The notes: a model not told the origin generated them from the sequence alone. 12,764 nucleotides of DNA from Clostridiales bacterium (GCA_031289865.1 JAITOQ010000234.1:1-12764), one strand, 5' to 3'; counted from the first letter of the stretch, positions 6,020 through 12,764 are shown. Numbers and translations are program-made.

Positions 6020-7013
6020 TAGTTAAAACCTCCTTTATTTTTTTTGCTATCGCCTCTATAACGGGAACGGTAACGCTATTGCCGAATTGTTTGTACAAAT
6101 GAACGTCGGCAAGCTCTAATTTGTAGCTATCGGGGTATCCTTGCAACCTTGCCCACTCTCGCGGTGTCATTTTACGGATTCCCTCTTTGTTTATGGCTCC
6201 TTTAATGTGCGTTGTCGGCGTTAAGTCGGTTTGCCGTTTATCTATGATAAGGTTGCGCTCTTTGCCCATGCCCCCGCAAACAATCGCACCCGCAGTTTCA
6301 TCCCAACCTCTTATTTCGTAACCGAAACCGTTGCCTTTCGCCTCGTGCCTTGCTCTGTGTCGTCTCAACGTTTCCATATAAACGTCACTTAGATAATACT
6401 TCGCGGCAACGGGCGTTTCCTCTATTATATCGCGAATTTTCTTTTCGGAATCTGTAGGCTTCGGAAACTCAAATTTTGACGAGTTTATATCCTCTCGAAA
6501 CGCGACGATATATATGCGCTCGCGGTTTTGCGGAACGCCGAAATCCTTACTGTTAAGGACTTTCTCATGAACCGTGTATCCGAGTTCTTTAAGTGTACCC
6601 GTGATAATATCAAACGTACGCCCGCCGTCGTGAATTGTCAGCCCTTTTACGTTTTCGCAAAATATCACTTTCGGTTTATGCTTTTGACAAATTCTTGTAA
6701 CGTCAAAAAAAAGCGTACCGCGTGACAGCCCTTTGAAATCGTCATTGAAACCTTTGCGCCGTCCCGCAAGACTGAATGCTTGACAAGGAAAGCCCGCAAG
6801 ACAAATATCAAAGTCCGGAACGTCGTCCTCGCTTATCTTTGTAATGTCACCGAAAATTTCACCCTCGCCAAAATTAGCTTTGTATGTCTTTTGGGCATAT
6901 GCGTCCCACTCGCTGACAAAAACGGTTTCTATCGATTCGCCGAATGCGCGGTCGAAGCCTAACCGTATCCCGCCTATCCCCGCGAATAAATCTATCGATT
7001 TAAGTTTATTCAT
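6003..7013 (-). CDS. DNA (cytosine-5) methyltransferase, HpaII-like
   Basis: First gene of the restriction operon, a 336-residue S-adenosylmethionine-dependent C5 cytosine methyltransferase. Motif I is FAGIGG (10-15), IV PCQAFS with catalytic C77, VI ENV (120-122), VIII PQNRERIYIV (161-170), IX RKMTPREWARLQGYP (280-294), X KQFGNSVTVPV (308-318). The target-recognition region (about 200-278), with KYYLSDVYMETLRRH, KGNGFGYEI, GGMGKERNLIID and LTPTTHIKG, closely resembles my memory of M.HpaII. CCGG is therefore the best guess for its site and fits the HpaII-family nuclease next to it. ATG 7013 is preferred: GGAGG (7020-7024) lies 6 bases upstream, and the 10-residue extension to 7043 would cover that site. 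Having the methyltransferase first and the nuclease second allows protection to build up before cutting. A promoter lies at 7136-7164. Confidence 0.94.
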   Translation of the reverse strand: MNKLKSIDLFAGIGGIRLGFDRAFGESIETVFVSEWDAYAQKTYKANFGEGEIFGDITKISEDDVPDFDICLAGFPCQAFSLAGRRKGFNDDFKGLSRGTLFFDVTRICQKHKPKVIFCENVKGLTIHDGGRTFDIITGTLKELGYTVHEKVLNSKDFGVPQNRERIYIVAFREDINSSKFEFPKPTDSEKKIRDIIEETPVAAKYYLSDVYMETLRRHRARHEAKGNGFGYEIRGWDETAGAIVCGGMGKERNLIIDKRQTDLTPTTHIKGAINKEGIRKMTPREWARLQGYPDSYKLELADVHLYKQFGNSVTVPVIEAIAKKIKEVLTNDKRE

Positions 7014-7135
7014 CCGAAACCTCCTTTTTGTCCGTCGAAACAAAGTCCATAACGTCCGATATATTGCATTTTAGAACCGAACAAATTATAAACATAACTT
7101 CCGGACTAACAAACTACGCTTTGCCGTTTTTCTTT

Positions 7136-7164
7136 ATTATACACTATAACTCTGCGTTAATCAA
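7136..7164 (-). promoter_or_regulatory. Promoter of the restriction-modification operon
   Basis: On the minus strand TTGATT (7159-7164), 17 bases, then TATAAT (7136-7141). The start site would be near 7129, with about 115 leader bases before ATG 7013. The leader contains one CCGG (7101-7104), which could let the system sense its own methylation if its site is CCGG. No separate controller (C) gene is present. Confidence 0.75.
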
Positions 7165-7252
7165 GTAAAACATTGTGAACGCGAGATAAAATATTTTCTT
7201 TCTCAAACTTCTGCGTTTCTAAAGCAAATCACATATCGGTAAGCTGCAAACA

Positions 7253-7288
7253 AAAAACACGGTAGAAAATGCTTTCTACCGTGTTTTT
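7253..7288 (-). terminator. Bidirectional terminator, twin of the tRNA-Gly terminator
   Basis: A perfect 16-bp stem (7253-7268 with 7273-7288, loop ATGC) with T-rich tracts on both strands. It begins 33 bases after the stop codon of the small gene at 7322-7624, which it would terminate. Bases 7256-7288 are identical to 3485-3517. The rest of 7165-7252 shows no gene. Confidence 0.85.
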
Positions 7289-7321
7289 GTTTTGTCTTCG
7301 TTTAGCCGTTTGATAACTTGC

Positions 7322-7624
7322 CTATTTGCCCGCCTCGATAGGATTAAAATCTTTTGGATAAAAACCGCTTTGCCTTTTCCATTCTTCGGACGAGAGTTCA
7401 AACTCTTTGCATTTTAGAGTTTTTATCTCGTGAATATCGGACGGGACTTCACCAAGCTTTTTGCAAGCGGATATAGGGGCGAACGGGTTTAATCTATCCC
7501 ATTCCCGCTTTATGCGGTTTTTGCAAATATGGCATAACGGCGCGCTCCAATCGAACATAGCCGCGTTAGGGTCTTCCTCTATAGCCGCCGCCAATACTTT
7601 CTCCTCGTTCTCAATCATTCCCAT
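7322..7624 (-). CDS. Small cysteine-rich protein, unknown function
   Basis: I do not recognise a family with certainty. The product of about 100 residues is acidic at the N-terminus (MGMIENEEKVLAAAIEEDPN) and has cysteines in the pattern CHIC, then about 20 residues, SACKKLGEVPSDI, then LKCKEF. This is compatible with one zinc site and loosely recalls small bacterial proteins with a C-x2-C...C...G-x-P-x-x-I pattern. No signal peptide or membrane segment is present. Start choice is uncertain. GTG 7633, ATG 7624 and ATG 7618 are in frame; 7624 has a GGGTGAT-like sequence just upstream. A strong terminator follows the stop codon. It lies just outside the hairpin-bounded restriction cassette, so no functional link should be assumed, and an in-phase chance frame is less likely given the ordered cysteines and terminator. 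Confidence 0.6.
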   Translation of the reverse strand: MGMIENEEKVLAAAIEEDPNAAMFDWSAPLCHICKNRIKREWDRLNPFAPISACKKLGEVPSDIHEIKTLKCKEFELSSEEWKRQSGFYPKDFNPIEAGK

Positions 7625-7663
7625 TTTAATCACCCATTAAGAATACTTTGGTATTACAACTGC

Positions 7664-7746
7664 CGTTTGAGATTCTTCGCTGCGCTCAGAATGACGCCTA
7701 TTTTTTATGCGGATAACGGGCGACCGAGGGCGGACGGACTACTACA
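7664..7746 (+). repeat. Composite repeat A-B, partial copy
   Basis: Family A (7666-7695, TTTGAGATTCTTCGC then GCTCAGAATGACG) is followed, across a linker like that at 74-80, by a decayed family B unit (7710-7746). B has GGATAACGGGCGACC on the left but GGACGGAC instead of GGTCGCCC on the right, so the hairpin is broken; CTACAAG closes it. Family C is absent. It sits between the small cysteine-rich gene and the end of mgtA, and no clear terminator for mgtA is seen here. Confidence 0.75.
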
Positions 7747-7762
7747 AGATAACACCGACTTT

Positions 7763-10408
7763 TTACAACCAATCCCCAAACTTTTTCACATAAAAGGTTT
7801 TGACGAGTTGAGTAAATACAAAATACAATACGAGCATACCGGCAAGCCATGCTAAAAAGATGAGAGGCAATTTCGCCATATCAAAGCCGACCGCTATTCC
7901 CGTAAAGCCGATGACGAGCGCGACCGCGGTGACGGCAAAAGTCGAGATATAGAGGGCGACCGACGGACGGCTTTTTACAAACGGCATCTTTGCGGTACGG
8001 ATCATGTGGATTACCAAGACTTGCGAAACCGTCCCGAAGATAAACCAACCGCCTTGAAACAGCGGAGCCTTTTCGGGCGTGTTCGCTCCGAGCGCGTACC
8101 ACAGTATCACAAAGCAGACGATATCAAACAGAGAGCTTAGCGGTCCCATCACCCCCATAAAAGACTTGACGGATTTTGTTTCCCACTTGCGCGGTTTTTT
8201 GATATAGTCCTTGTCCACGCTGTCAAACGGAATACCCATCTGCGAAAAATCGCAAAGAAGATTTTGCGCCAAAATATGTACGGGCAATATCGGCAAAAAC
8301 GGCAAAAAGATGCTTGCAATGATGACGGAAATCATGTTTCCGAAGTTGCCGCTCGCCGCCATTTTGATATATTTCATTATGTTGCCGAACGTTTTGCGCC
8401 CCTCGATCACCCCTTGTTCGAGAACCATAAGATCCTTTTTTAAGAGGATAATATCCGCGGTTTCCTTTGCTATATCGACCGCGCTGTCCACGGAGATTCC
8501 GACGTCCGCTTGATGGAGCGGCGGCGCGTCGTTTATACCGTCGCCCATGTAGCCGACGGTGTGACCGTTTGTCTGAAGTGCCTTGACCACGCGTTCCTTT
8601 TGGGACGGCGAAAGTTTGGAAAACAAGCTGCAAGTTTTGACCGCCTCAGTAAGCTCCGCGTCGGTCATATTACCGACCTCTTTGCCCGTTAGACACTGCG
8701 CGACGTCCACTCCCACCTTTTGGCACACCTTGATAGCCACGCCCGCGCTGTCGCCGGTTAAGACTACCGTCCGTACTCCGTGCTCCTTAAGGGCGGCAAT
8801 GGCGGTTTTCGCGCTCTCCTTCGGCGGATCTAAAAAGCCGACAAACCCTATCAATACCATATCGCATTCATCCGACGCGTCCAAGCTCCTCGCGTCGGGT
8901 ACATCGTTTTTTTGCGCGACCGCTATCATTCGGAGACCGCCCGTATTGTGGGTTTCGTAAGTGCGCATAGCCTTTGCGCGGTTTTCCTCCGTGAGTGGCT
9001 GTATCTGTCCGTCTATCTCGACAAAGGACGAAACGGCGAGGATTTCCTCCACCGCGCCTTTTGTGATGAGCTGACGCTTTCCGTTTCCGCTTTTTAAGCA
9101 AACGCTCATTCTTCTTCGCGAAAAGTCAAACGGGATTTCGTCCACACAGACATACTTTGCGAGTAATTCCTCCAGCCCGTTTTCTTGCGCACGGTTTATA
9201 ATAGCGAGGTCGATGAGGTTTTTTAAGCCCGTTTGAAACGAGCTGTTTAAGTAGGCGTGACGCAAAATCCGCTTGTCGTCGTCGCCCGCAATATTCATAT
9301 ATTTTTCTAAAATGATTTTGTCCTCGGTGAGCGTACCCGTCTTGTCCGTACACAAAATATCCATTTCGCCGAAGGTCTGTATCGCCCCTAAGGTCTTGAC
9401 GATGACCCCGCTCTTTGACATGGAAACCGCCCCCTTAGCGAGCGTAGACGTCATGATAACGGGGAGCATTTCGGGCGTCAAGCCCACCGCGATCGTTATC
9501 GCAAAAAGCAAGGCTTGCAACCAATCGTGTTTTGTCAATCCGTTAATCAAAAAGACGATAGGTACCATGACCAGCATCAGTTTTATCAAAAGACCGCCGA
9601 CCGCGCCTACTCCGCGCTCAAAGCTGTTTTTTGCGCGGTCACCCGATAGAGATTTTGCCATCGACCCAAAATAGGTTTCGTTTCCCGTCGCGAGAACCAC
9701 CGCCGTCGCGCTGCCGCTGACGACGTTCGACCCCATAAACCCTATGTTTTGGAGGTCGGTCAACGCGTCGTCGGGCTTGCTTTTGCTGTCCTTAAATTTC
9801 TCGACGGGGTTAGATTCGCCCGTCAGCGCGGCTTGAGCTATAAACGTGTCCTTTGTCGTGAGGAATCTCACGTCCGCGGGTATCATGTCCCCCGCGGACA
9901 GCTTGACGATATCGCCGGGTACTATTTCGTCTATAGTGACCTCGATAAATACGCCGTCGCGCAAAACGTCGGCTTTGTTGGAGATCATACCCGACAATTT
10001 TTCAGCCGCCGCATTCGAGCGTTGGCTCTGTACAAACGCGACCGCGCTCGATATAAATACCAAAGCCAAAATGATCGATACGGTCAAATAGTCCTTTTCG
10101 GATGCGAAAATTACGTCGGTAAAAAGGGTTATGACCGCAATCGCTATCAACACGATATTAAACGGATTGATCACGGAGTCTTTTAATCTCTTTGCCGTCG
10201 AATTTTTTGTACCCGCCGTTATTTTATTTTTTCCGTATTCGTCTTGCCGCTCGGTCACTTGCGCTTCGGTCAAGCCCGCCGAACCGCTCTTTAAAAATCC
10301 GTGAACCTCGTCGATAGGCAAAAACGCGTGCTTTCTAAGAAATGCGCCGCTTGCCTCCCGTTGACGTTGTGTTTGCAAATTCGTTTTGTTACGTTTCAAA
10401 AAAAACAT
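7763..10408 (-). CDS. mgtA: Magnesium-importing P-type ATPase (MgtA/MgtB type)
   Basis: P-type (P3B) ATPase expected to carry Mg2+ into the cell across the cytoplasmic membrane using ATP. The product of 881 residues is about the normal size. Family marks, numbered from ATG 10408: actuator loop ALTGES (194-199); VGLTPEMLPVIMT in the fourth membrane helix (about 308-320); phosphorylation site CTDKTGTLTED with D355; KGAVEEIL; hinge TGDSAGVAIKVC; GDGINDAPPLHQAD (622-635); and NFGNMISV (688-695), typical of Mg2+ transporters of this class. Predicted membrane helices lie near 80-130, 270-320 and in a C-terminal bundle from about 685. ATG 10408 has GGAGGG (10415-10420) 6 bases upstream. The frame is open to 10489, but that part overlaps the promoter. 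It appears monocistronic. Transport of Mg2+ rather than another divalent ion is inferred from family. Confidence 0.94.
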   Translation of the reverse strand: MFFLKRNKTNLQTQRQREASGAFLRKHAFLPIDEVHGFLKSGSAGLTEAQVTERQDEYGKNKITAGTKNSTAKRLKDSVINPFNIVLIAIAVITLFTDVIFASEKDYLTVSIILALVFISSAVAFVQSQRSNAAAEKLSGMISNKADVLRDGVFIEVTIDEIVPGDIVKLSAGDMIPADVRFLTTKDTFIAQAALTGESNPVEKFKDSKSKPDDALTDLQNIGFMGSNVVSGSATAVVLATGNETYFGSMAKSLSGDRAKNSFERGVGAVGGLLIKLMLVMVPIVFLINGLTKHDWLQALLFAITIAVGLTPEMLPVIMTSTLAKGAVSMSKSGVIVKTLGAIQTFGEMDILCTDKTGTLTEDKIILEKYMNIAGDDDKRILRHAYLNSSFQTGLKNLIDLAIINRAQENGLEELLAKYVCVDEIPFDFSRRRMSVCLKSGNGKRQLITKGAVEEILAVSSFVEIDGQIQPLTEENRAKAMRTYETHNTGGLRMIAVAQKNDVPDARSLDASDECDMVLIGFVGFLDPPKESAKTAIAALKEHGVRTVVLTGDSAGVAIKVCQKVGVDVAQCLTGKEVGNMTDAELTEAVKTCSLFSKLSPSQKERVVKALQTNGHTVGYMGDGINDAPPLHQADVGISVDSAVDIAKETADIILLKKDLMVLEQGVIEGRKTFGNIMKYIKMAASGNFGNMISVIIASIFLPFLPILPVHILAQNLLCDFSQMGIPFDSVDKDYIKKPRKWETKSVKSFMGVMGPLSSLFDIVCFVILWYALGANTPEKAPLFQGGWFIFGTVSQVLVIHMIRTAKMPFVKSRPSVALYISTFAVTAVALVIGFTGIAVGFDMAKLPLIFLAWLAGMLVLYFVFTQLVKTFYVKKFGDWL

Positions 10409-10457
10409 GGCTTTCCCTCCGTTGTCGAAAATCTTTATAGAAATACTATGTTTTTTT

Positions 10458-10486
10458 ATTATATCATAAAATCCGTTTTTTGCAAA
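10458..10486 (-). promoter_or_regulatory. Promoter of mgtA, short leader
   Basis: On the minus strand TTTGCA (10481-10486), 17 bases, TATAAT (10458-10463). The start would be near 10451, leaving only about 43 leader bases before ATG 10408. That is too short for an M-box Mg2+ riboswitch or an mgtL-type attenuator, so any Mg2+ control must act at the promoter or elsewhere. The -35 box touches the repeat block that begins at 10490. Confidence 0.7.
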
Positions 10487-10489
10487 CAA

Positions 10490-10546
10490 TTTTTTAAATG
10501 CAGAATGCTTTTTTAAATGCAGAATGCTTTTTTAAATGCAGAATGC
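10490..10546 (+). repeat. Three tandem 19-bp units next to the mgtA promoter
   Basis: TTTTTTAAATGCAGAATGC is repeated exactly three times (10490-10508, 10509-10527, 10528-10546). The last unit merges into the 7-base AATGCAG array of family C. The units look like slippage or duplication products of the end of a family C element. Confidence 0.9.
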
Positions 10547-10749
10547 AGAATGCAGAATGCAGAATTGCGGATTTTAAAGAAGTAAGTGCATTCTCTTGTA
10601 GGGGCGACCGCCTCGGTCGCCCGTATCCGAAAAAAAGCAAGCGTCCTTTTGCAGGGGCGACCGCCTCGGTCGCCCGTATCCGAATAAAAAAGGTCAGTGT
10701 CATTCCGTACAAAAAAAGCGTGTGTCATTCTGAGCAAAGCGAAGAATCC
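10535..10749 (-). repeat. Composite repeat A-B-B-C, inverted copy
   Basis: Read on the minus strand the order is A (10749-10723, GATTCTTCGCTTTGCTCAGA then ATGACACA), a fragment of A (about 10707-10695), B (10683-10651), B again (10630-10598), then C (10572-10535). C begins ATCCGCAATT and runs into four 7-base units. Both B hairpins are perfect: GGGCGACCG and CGGTCGCCC around a 3-base loop, framed by CGGATAC and CTACA or CTGCA. The order and relative orientation match the copy at 38-175. No open reading frame here looks real; those present simply translate the repeats. Confidence 0.85.
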
Positions 10750-10780
10750 AAAACGATTTCTCCGAATCACACCTCTTTTT

Positions 10781-10850
10781 ATCCGCAATTCTGCATTCTG
10801 CATTCTGCATTCTGCATTCTGCATTAAATCACCGCTCAGAATGACACTTG
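10781..10850 (+). repeat. Family C repeat with five 7-bp units, plus A fragment
   Basis: ATCCGCAATT (10781-10790) is followed by five exact CTGCATT units (10791-10825), then TAAATCAC and a truncated family A end (CGCTCAGAATGACACTTGC, 10832-10850). Bases 10781-10818 are the perfect reverse complement of 10535-10572, so the two C elements face each other as a 38-bp inverted repeat about 208 bases apart. Confidence 0.88.
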
Positions 10851-10860
10851 CTTTACCTTT

Positions 10861-10911
10861 AAAAATATAGCCGCCCCGAGTGCAAAGCGCAAATCGGAGC
10901 GGCTATTTTTT
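10861..10911 (-). terminator. Bidirectional terminator after the surface-protein gene
   Basis: ATAGCCGCCCCGA (10867-10879) pairs with TCGGAGCGGCTAT (10894-10906), 12 of 13 pairs, with a 14-base loop. It begins 20 bases after the stop codon. On the minus strand five T residues follow; on the plus strand seven. Confidence 0.88.
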
Positions 10912-10926
10912 TAAATTTGATTTGTC

Positions 10927-12729
10927 TTAGTCGGCGTTTACGTTCCCGTCAATAACGGCGTTACAATTACCACCATACCAATTAACGGTCCACCCTTCGG
11001 GCGCAGTCCACCCCTCGGCAGACCAACCCTCGATATGAATCGCTTGACTTGATGTCCAACCGGAGAAAGCACCCCAGCTTATAACCGTCACACTCAACGG
11101 AATAGTGATTTCGGTCAGTCCGGTACAAAAGCCGAAAGCAAACTCTCCGATACTTGTGACATTAGGTAACGTAATCTCGGTCAATGTGCTGCAAAAAGCA
11201 AACGCCCAATCCCCGATAATTGTCACGCTGTTAGGCGCAGTAAACGTCGTTTCCGTCTTTGCGCTCGGATAGACGATGAGTTTCGTTTGGTCTTTGTTGT
11301 ATAATACGCCGCTTAACGAACTGTAATTTTGATTCTCGCCGTCAACGTTGATAGCGGTCAGTCCGTAACACTCTTCAAAAACCCACTCCCCGATATTTGT
11401 GAACGTCGCAGGAAACGTGATCTCTGTCAGTTTGATACAATAATAGAAAGCCTCGTCTCCGATACTTATGAGCTTAGGGAATGTTATCGAGGTCAGCTCG
11501 ATGCATTCAGCAAAAGCCCCGTCTCCGATACTTGTGATCTCAAGGAACGTAATCGAGGTCAATCCGCCGCACGCAGCGAAAGCCACGCTATCGATACTTG
11601 TCCCGCCCGTCACAATGACCTCTTTTAGCGAAGCCGGAACGGAGGTTGAATTATAATCAGAATTAACCGCTCCGAAGATATATCCGAAATGCGTATTGCT
11701 TATACCGTTTAAAGTCGCTCCGACAAATGGTATCGTCAGCTTTACGAGTGCCGTACAAACCCCGAAGTTATTGTCTATCGCCACTACGGGTTCGCCTCTG
11801 TATGTTTCGGGTACCACGATCTCCGTCGCGCTCGCCAATGTCCCTACGCTCGCCTTGTAGCCGCCCGAAACTTCACTGAATGCCAATCCGTAAGTATAGT
11901 CAAAATAGACCTCATAGCTCCCGTCGATAAAGGTTACGGCGTAATTTGTGTTGCTCCACTCCCCCGTTATCGTATAGATTCCGATTGCGGAGTCCGCGTC
12001 TATGATACTTAATGTGATTCCGAGGTCGTCGCCGCCTACTACACTTCCCGAAGTGACTTCGTAGCCGATACCGTCAAGCGTGACGGCATAAGTGTCATAC
12101 GCTCTGCTCGCGCTGTCGATCGTGACCGTAACCGCTCTCGCCGTGACCGTCAAGGTTCTGTTGATAACGATTGTGTTTTCGTACACTCCGTCGCTTATCT
12201 CGAACGTGTATCCGTCGTTAGCCGTGAGGGTAATCGTCACGGTGTTTGTTCCCGTATCCGTTAAGCTGTTGTTTAAGGAATATTCGATAGTCACGTTAGA
12301 TATCGCACTTGCGGTAAGCGAGTGCGCGTTTCCGTCATACCCGAAGCTACCGTTTTGGAATGCGGTATCCGTATCGATATCGATTATTGTATCTTCGTTC
12401 GGATCGGTTTCGTTTAAAACCCATTTCGCCGTAACCGTGATATCGGCGGTTACTTTTACGCTCCCGTCAAACACGACTGCTTCGTCGTCTAAGTAAAACC
12501 AACCGCCAAAGGTGTGACCCGTCTTTGTAGGAGCGGTCGGAAGGGTTACGGTTTCGCCCTCCGTGACGGTGATTTCCTTGTAGACCTCGCCGTCCGACAG
12601 AAAGGTCACCGTGTAAGTACTCGGCTCGCCGTCCGTGTTTGGTCTGACGTTCGCATACACTACGAGCCCCGCAACCATTGCCCCGATCACACAGATCAAG
12701 ACGATCAGAATTGTTTTTGCTTGTTTCAT
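10927..12729 (-). CDS. Surface-exposed LRR_5/BspA-like protein with InlB-type and MBG-like domains
   Basis: Predicted exported cell-surface protein of 600 residues, probably for adhesion or interaction with a host or matrix. Residues 5-27 form a hydrophobic signal or anchor helix (TILIVLICVIGAMVAG). Residues about 38-103 match a Listeria-Bacteroides (InlB B-type) repeat: YTVTFLSDGEVYKEI, then TKTGHTFGGW and TVTAKW. Residues about 115-276 are threonine- and valine-rich beta modules resembling MBG domains (FGYDGNAHSLTA; SRAYDTYAVTLDG). Residues about 300-560 are BspA/LRR_5 leucine-rich repeats of the form LTSITFPKLISIGDEAFYYC. A tryptophan-rich end (WSAEGWTAPEGWTVNWYGG) follows, and no LPXTG or C-terminal membrane segment is seen. 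Retention may therefore depend on the N-terminal helix. Start ATG 12729 has AGGAG (12739-12743) 9 bases upstream. The promoter lies outside the window. No specific ligand can be assigned. Confidence 0.88.
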   Translation of the reverse strand: MKQAKTILIVLICVIGAMVAGLVVYANVRPNTDGEPSTYTVTFLSDGEVYKEITVTEGETVTLPTAPTKTGHTFGGWFYLDDEAVVFDGSVKVTADITVTAKWVLNETDPNEDTIIDIDTDTAFQNGSFGYDGNAHSLTASAISNVTIEYSLNNSLTDTGTNTVTITLTANDGYTFEISDGVYENTIVINRTLTVTARAVTVTIDSASRAYDTYAVTLDGIGYEVTSGSVVGGDDLGITLSIIDADSAIGIYTITGEWSNTNYAVTFIDGSYEVYFDYTYGLAFSEVSGGYKASVGTLASATEIVVPETYRGEPVVAIDNNFGVCTALVKLTIPFVGATLNGISNTHFGYIFGAVNSDYNSTSVPASLKEVIVTGGTSIDSVAFAACGGLTSITFLEITSIGDGAFAECIELTSITFPKLISIGDEAFYYCIKLTEITFPATFTNIGEWVFEECYGLTAINVDGENQNYSSLSGVLYNKDQTKLIVYPSAKTETTFTAPNSVTIIGDWAFAFCSTLTEITLPNVTSIGEFAFGFCTGLTEITIPLSVTVISWGAFSGWTSSQAIHIEGWSAEGWTAPEGWTVNWYGGNCNAVIDGNVNAD

Positions 12730-12764
12730 TTTTTTGGTCTCCTTTTTTTGGGATTTTTTTTGCA

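Noticed and set aside
3546..7288. Prophage or transposon carrying the restriction genes
   Set aside because: No integrase, transposase or phage gene is present; only the duplicated hairpin suggests insertion.
10409..10489. 27-residue N-terminal extension of MgtA
   Set aside because: It overlaps the -10 and -35 boxes, and ATG 10408 has a well-placed GGAGGG.
10494..10827. Several about 100-residue frames on both strands
   Set aside because: They translate the A, B and C repeats, have biased low-complexity products, and lack convincing ribosome binding sites.
10927..12729. LPXTG-anchored protein
   Set aside because: No sorting signal or C-terminal membrane helix is visible; the end is a tryptophan-rich stretch followed by polar residues.

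Overview
The window looks like a chromosomal segment of a low-to-mid GC Gram-positive bacterium, probably an uncultured gut-type Clostridia (Bacillota). The evidence is strong AGGAGG-type ribosome binding sites, near-consensus sigma-A promoters, the rpsB-tsf-pyrH order, an EF-Ts whose closest pattern is the short clostridial type, and abundant short dispersed repeats in every intergenic region. The lineage is inferred from gene style, not from a marker search. Every protein-coding gene lies on the minus strand; only a tRNA is on the plus strand.

Right to left along the minus strand: (i) 10927-12729, a cell-surface protein with an N-terminal membrane segment, an InlB/Listeria-Bacteroides-type repeat, MBG-like beta domains and BspA-type leucine-rich repeats, closed by a strong terminator. 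(ii) 10490-10850, a repeat-only stretch. (iii) 7763-10408, an MgtA/MgtB-type P-type ATPase with its own promoter and a leader too short for an M-box riboswitch. (iv) 7322-7624, a small cysteine-rich protein of unknown function. (v) 3546-7013, a four-gene restriction-modification operon: HpaII-like C5 methyltransferase, HpaII-family endonuclease, second C5 methyltransferase, Vsr mismatch endonuclease. (vi) 3406-3479, a plus-strand tRNA-Gly(CCC) with a consensus promoter and a terminator. (vii) 172-2912, the translation/nucleotide operon rpsB-tsf-pyrH.

The restriction operon behaves as a cassette. Its genes overlap or nearly touch, it has one promoter, it sits next to a tRNA gene, and it is bracketed by two identical 33-base hairpin sequences (3485-3517 and 7256-7288), one of which is the tRNA terminator. 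The two methyltransferases would protect the host sites, the endonuclease would cut unmethylated DNA, and Vsr would repair the T:G mismatches that deaminated 5-methylcytosine leaves. Two different C5 methyltransferases around one HpaII-type nuclease is the unusual part.

Other points of interest: EF-Ts carries a recent-looking internal duplication of its core that recreates a two-core protein. Three repeat families (A, B, C) recur in the same order and orientation as a composite element. Family B hairpins keep their flanks while the two stem arms change together, and a 42-bp B unit is amplified exactly three times inside the rpsB-tsf gap. The tRNA-Gly has C instead of the near-universal T at position 55 of the T loop.
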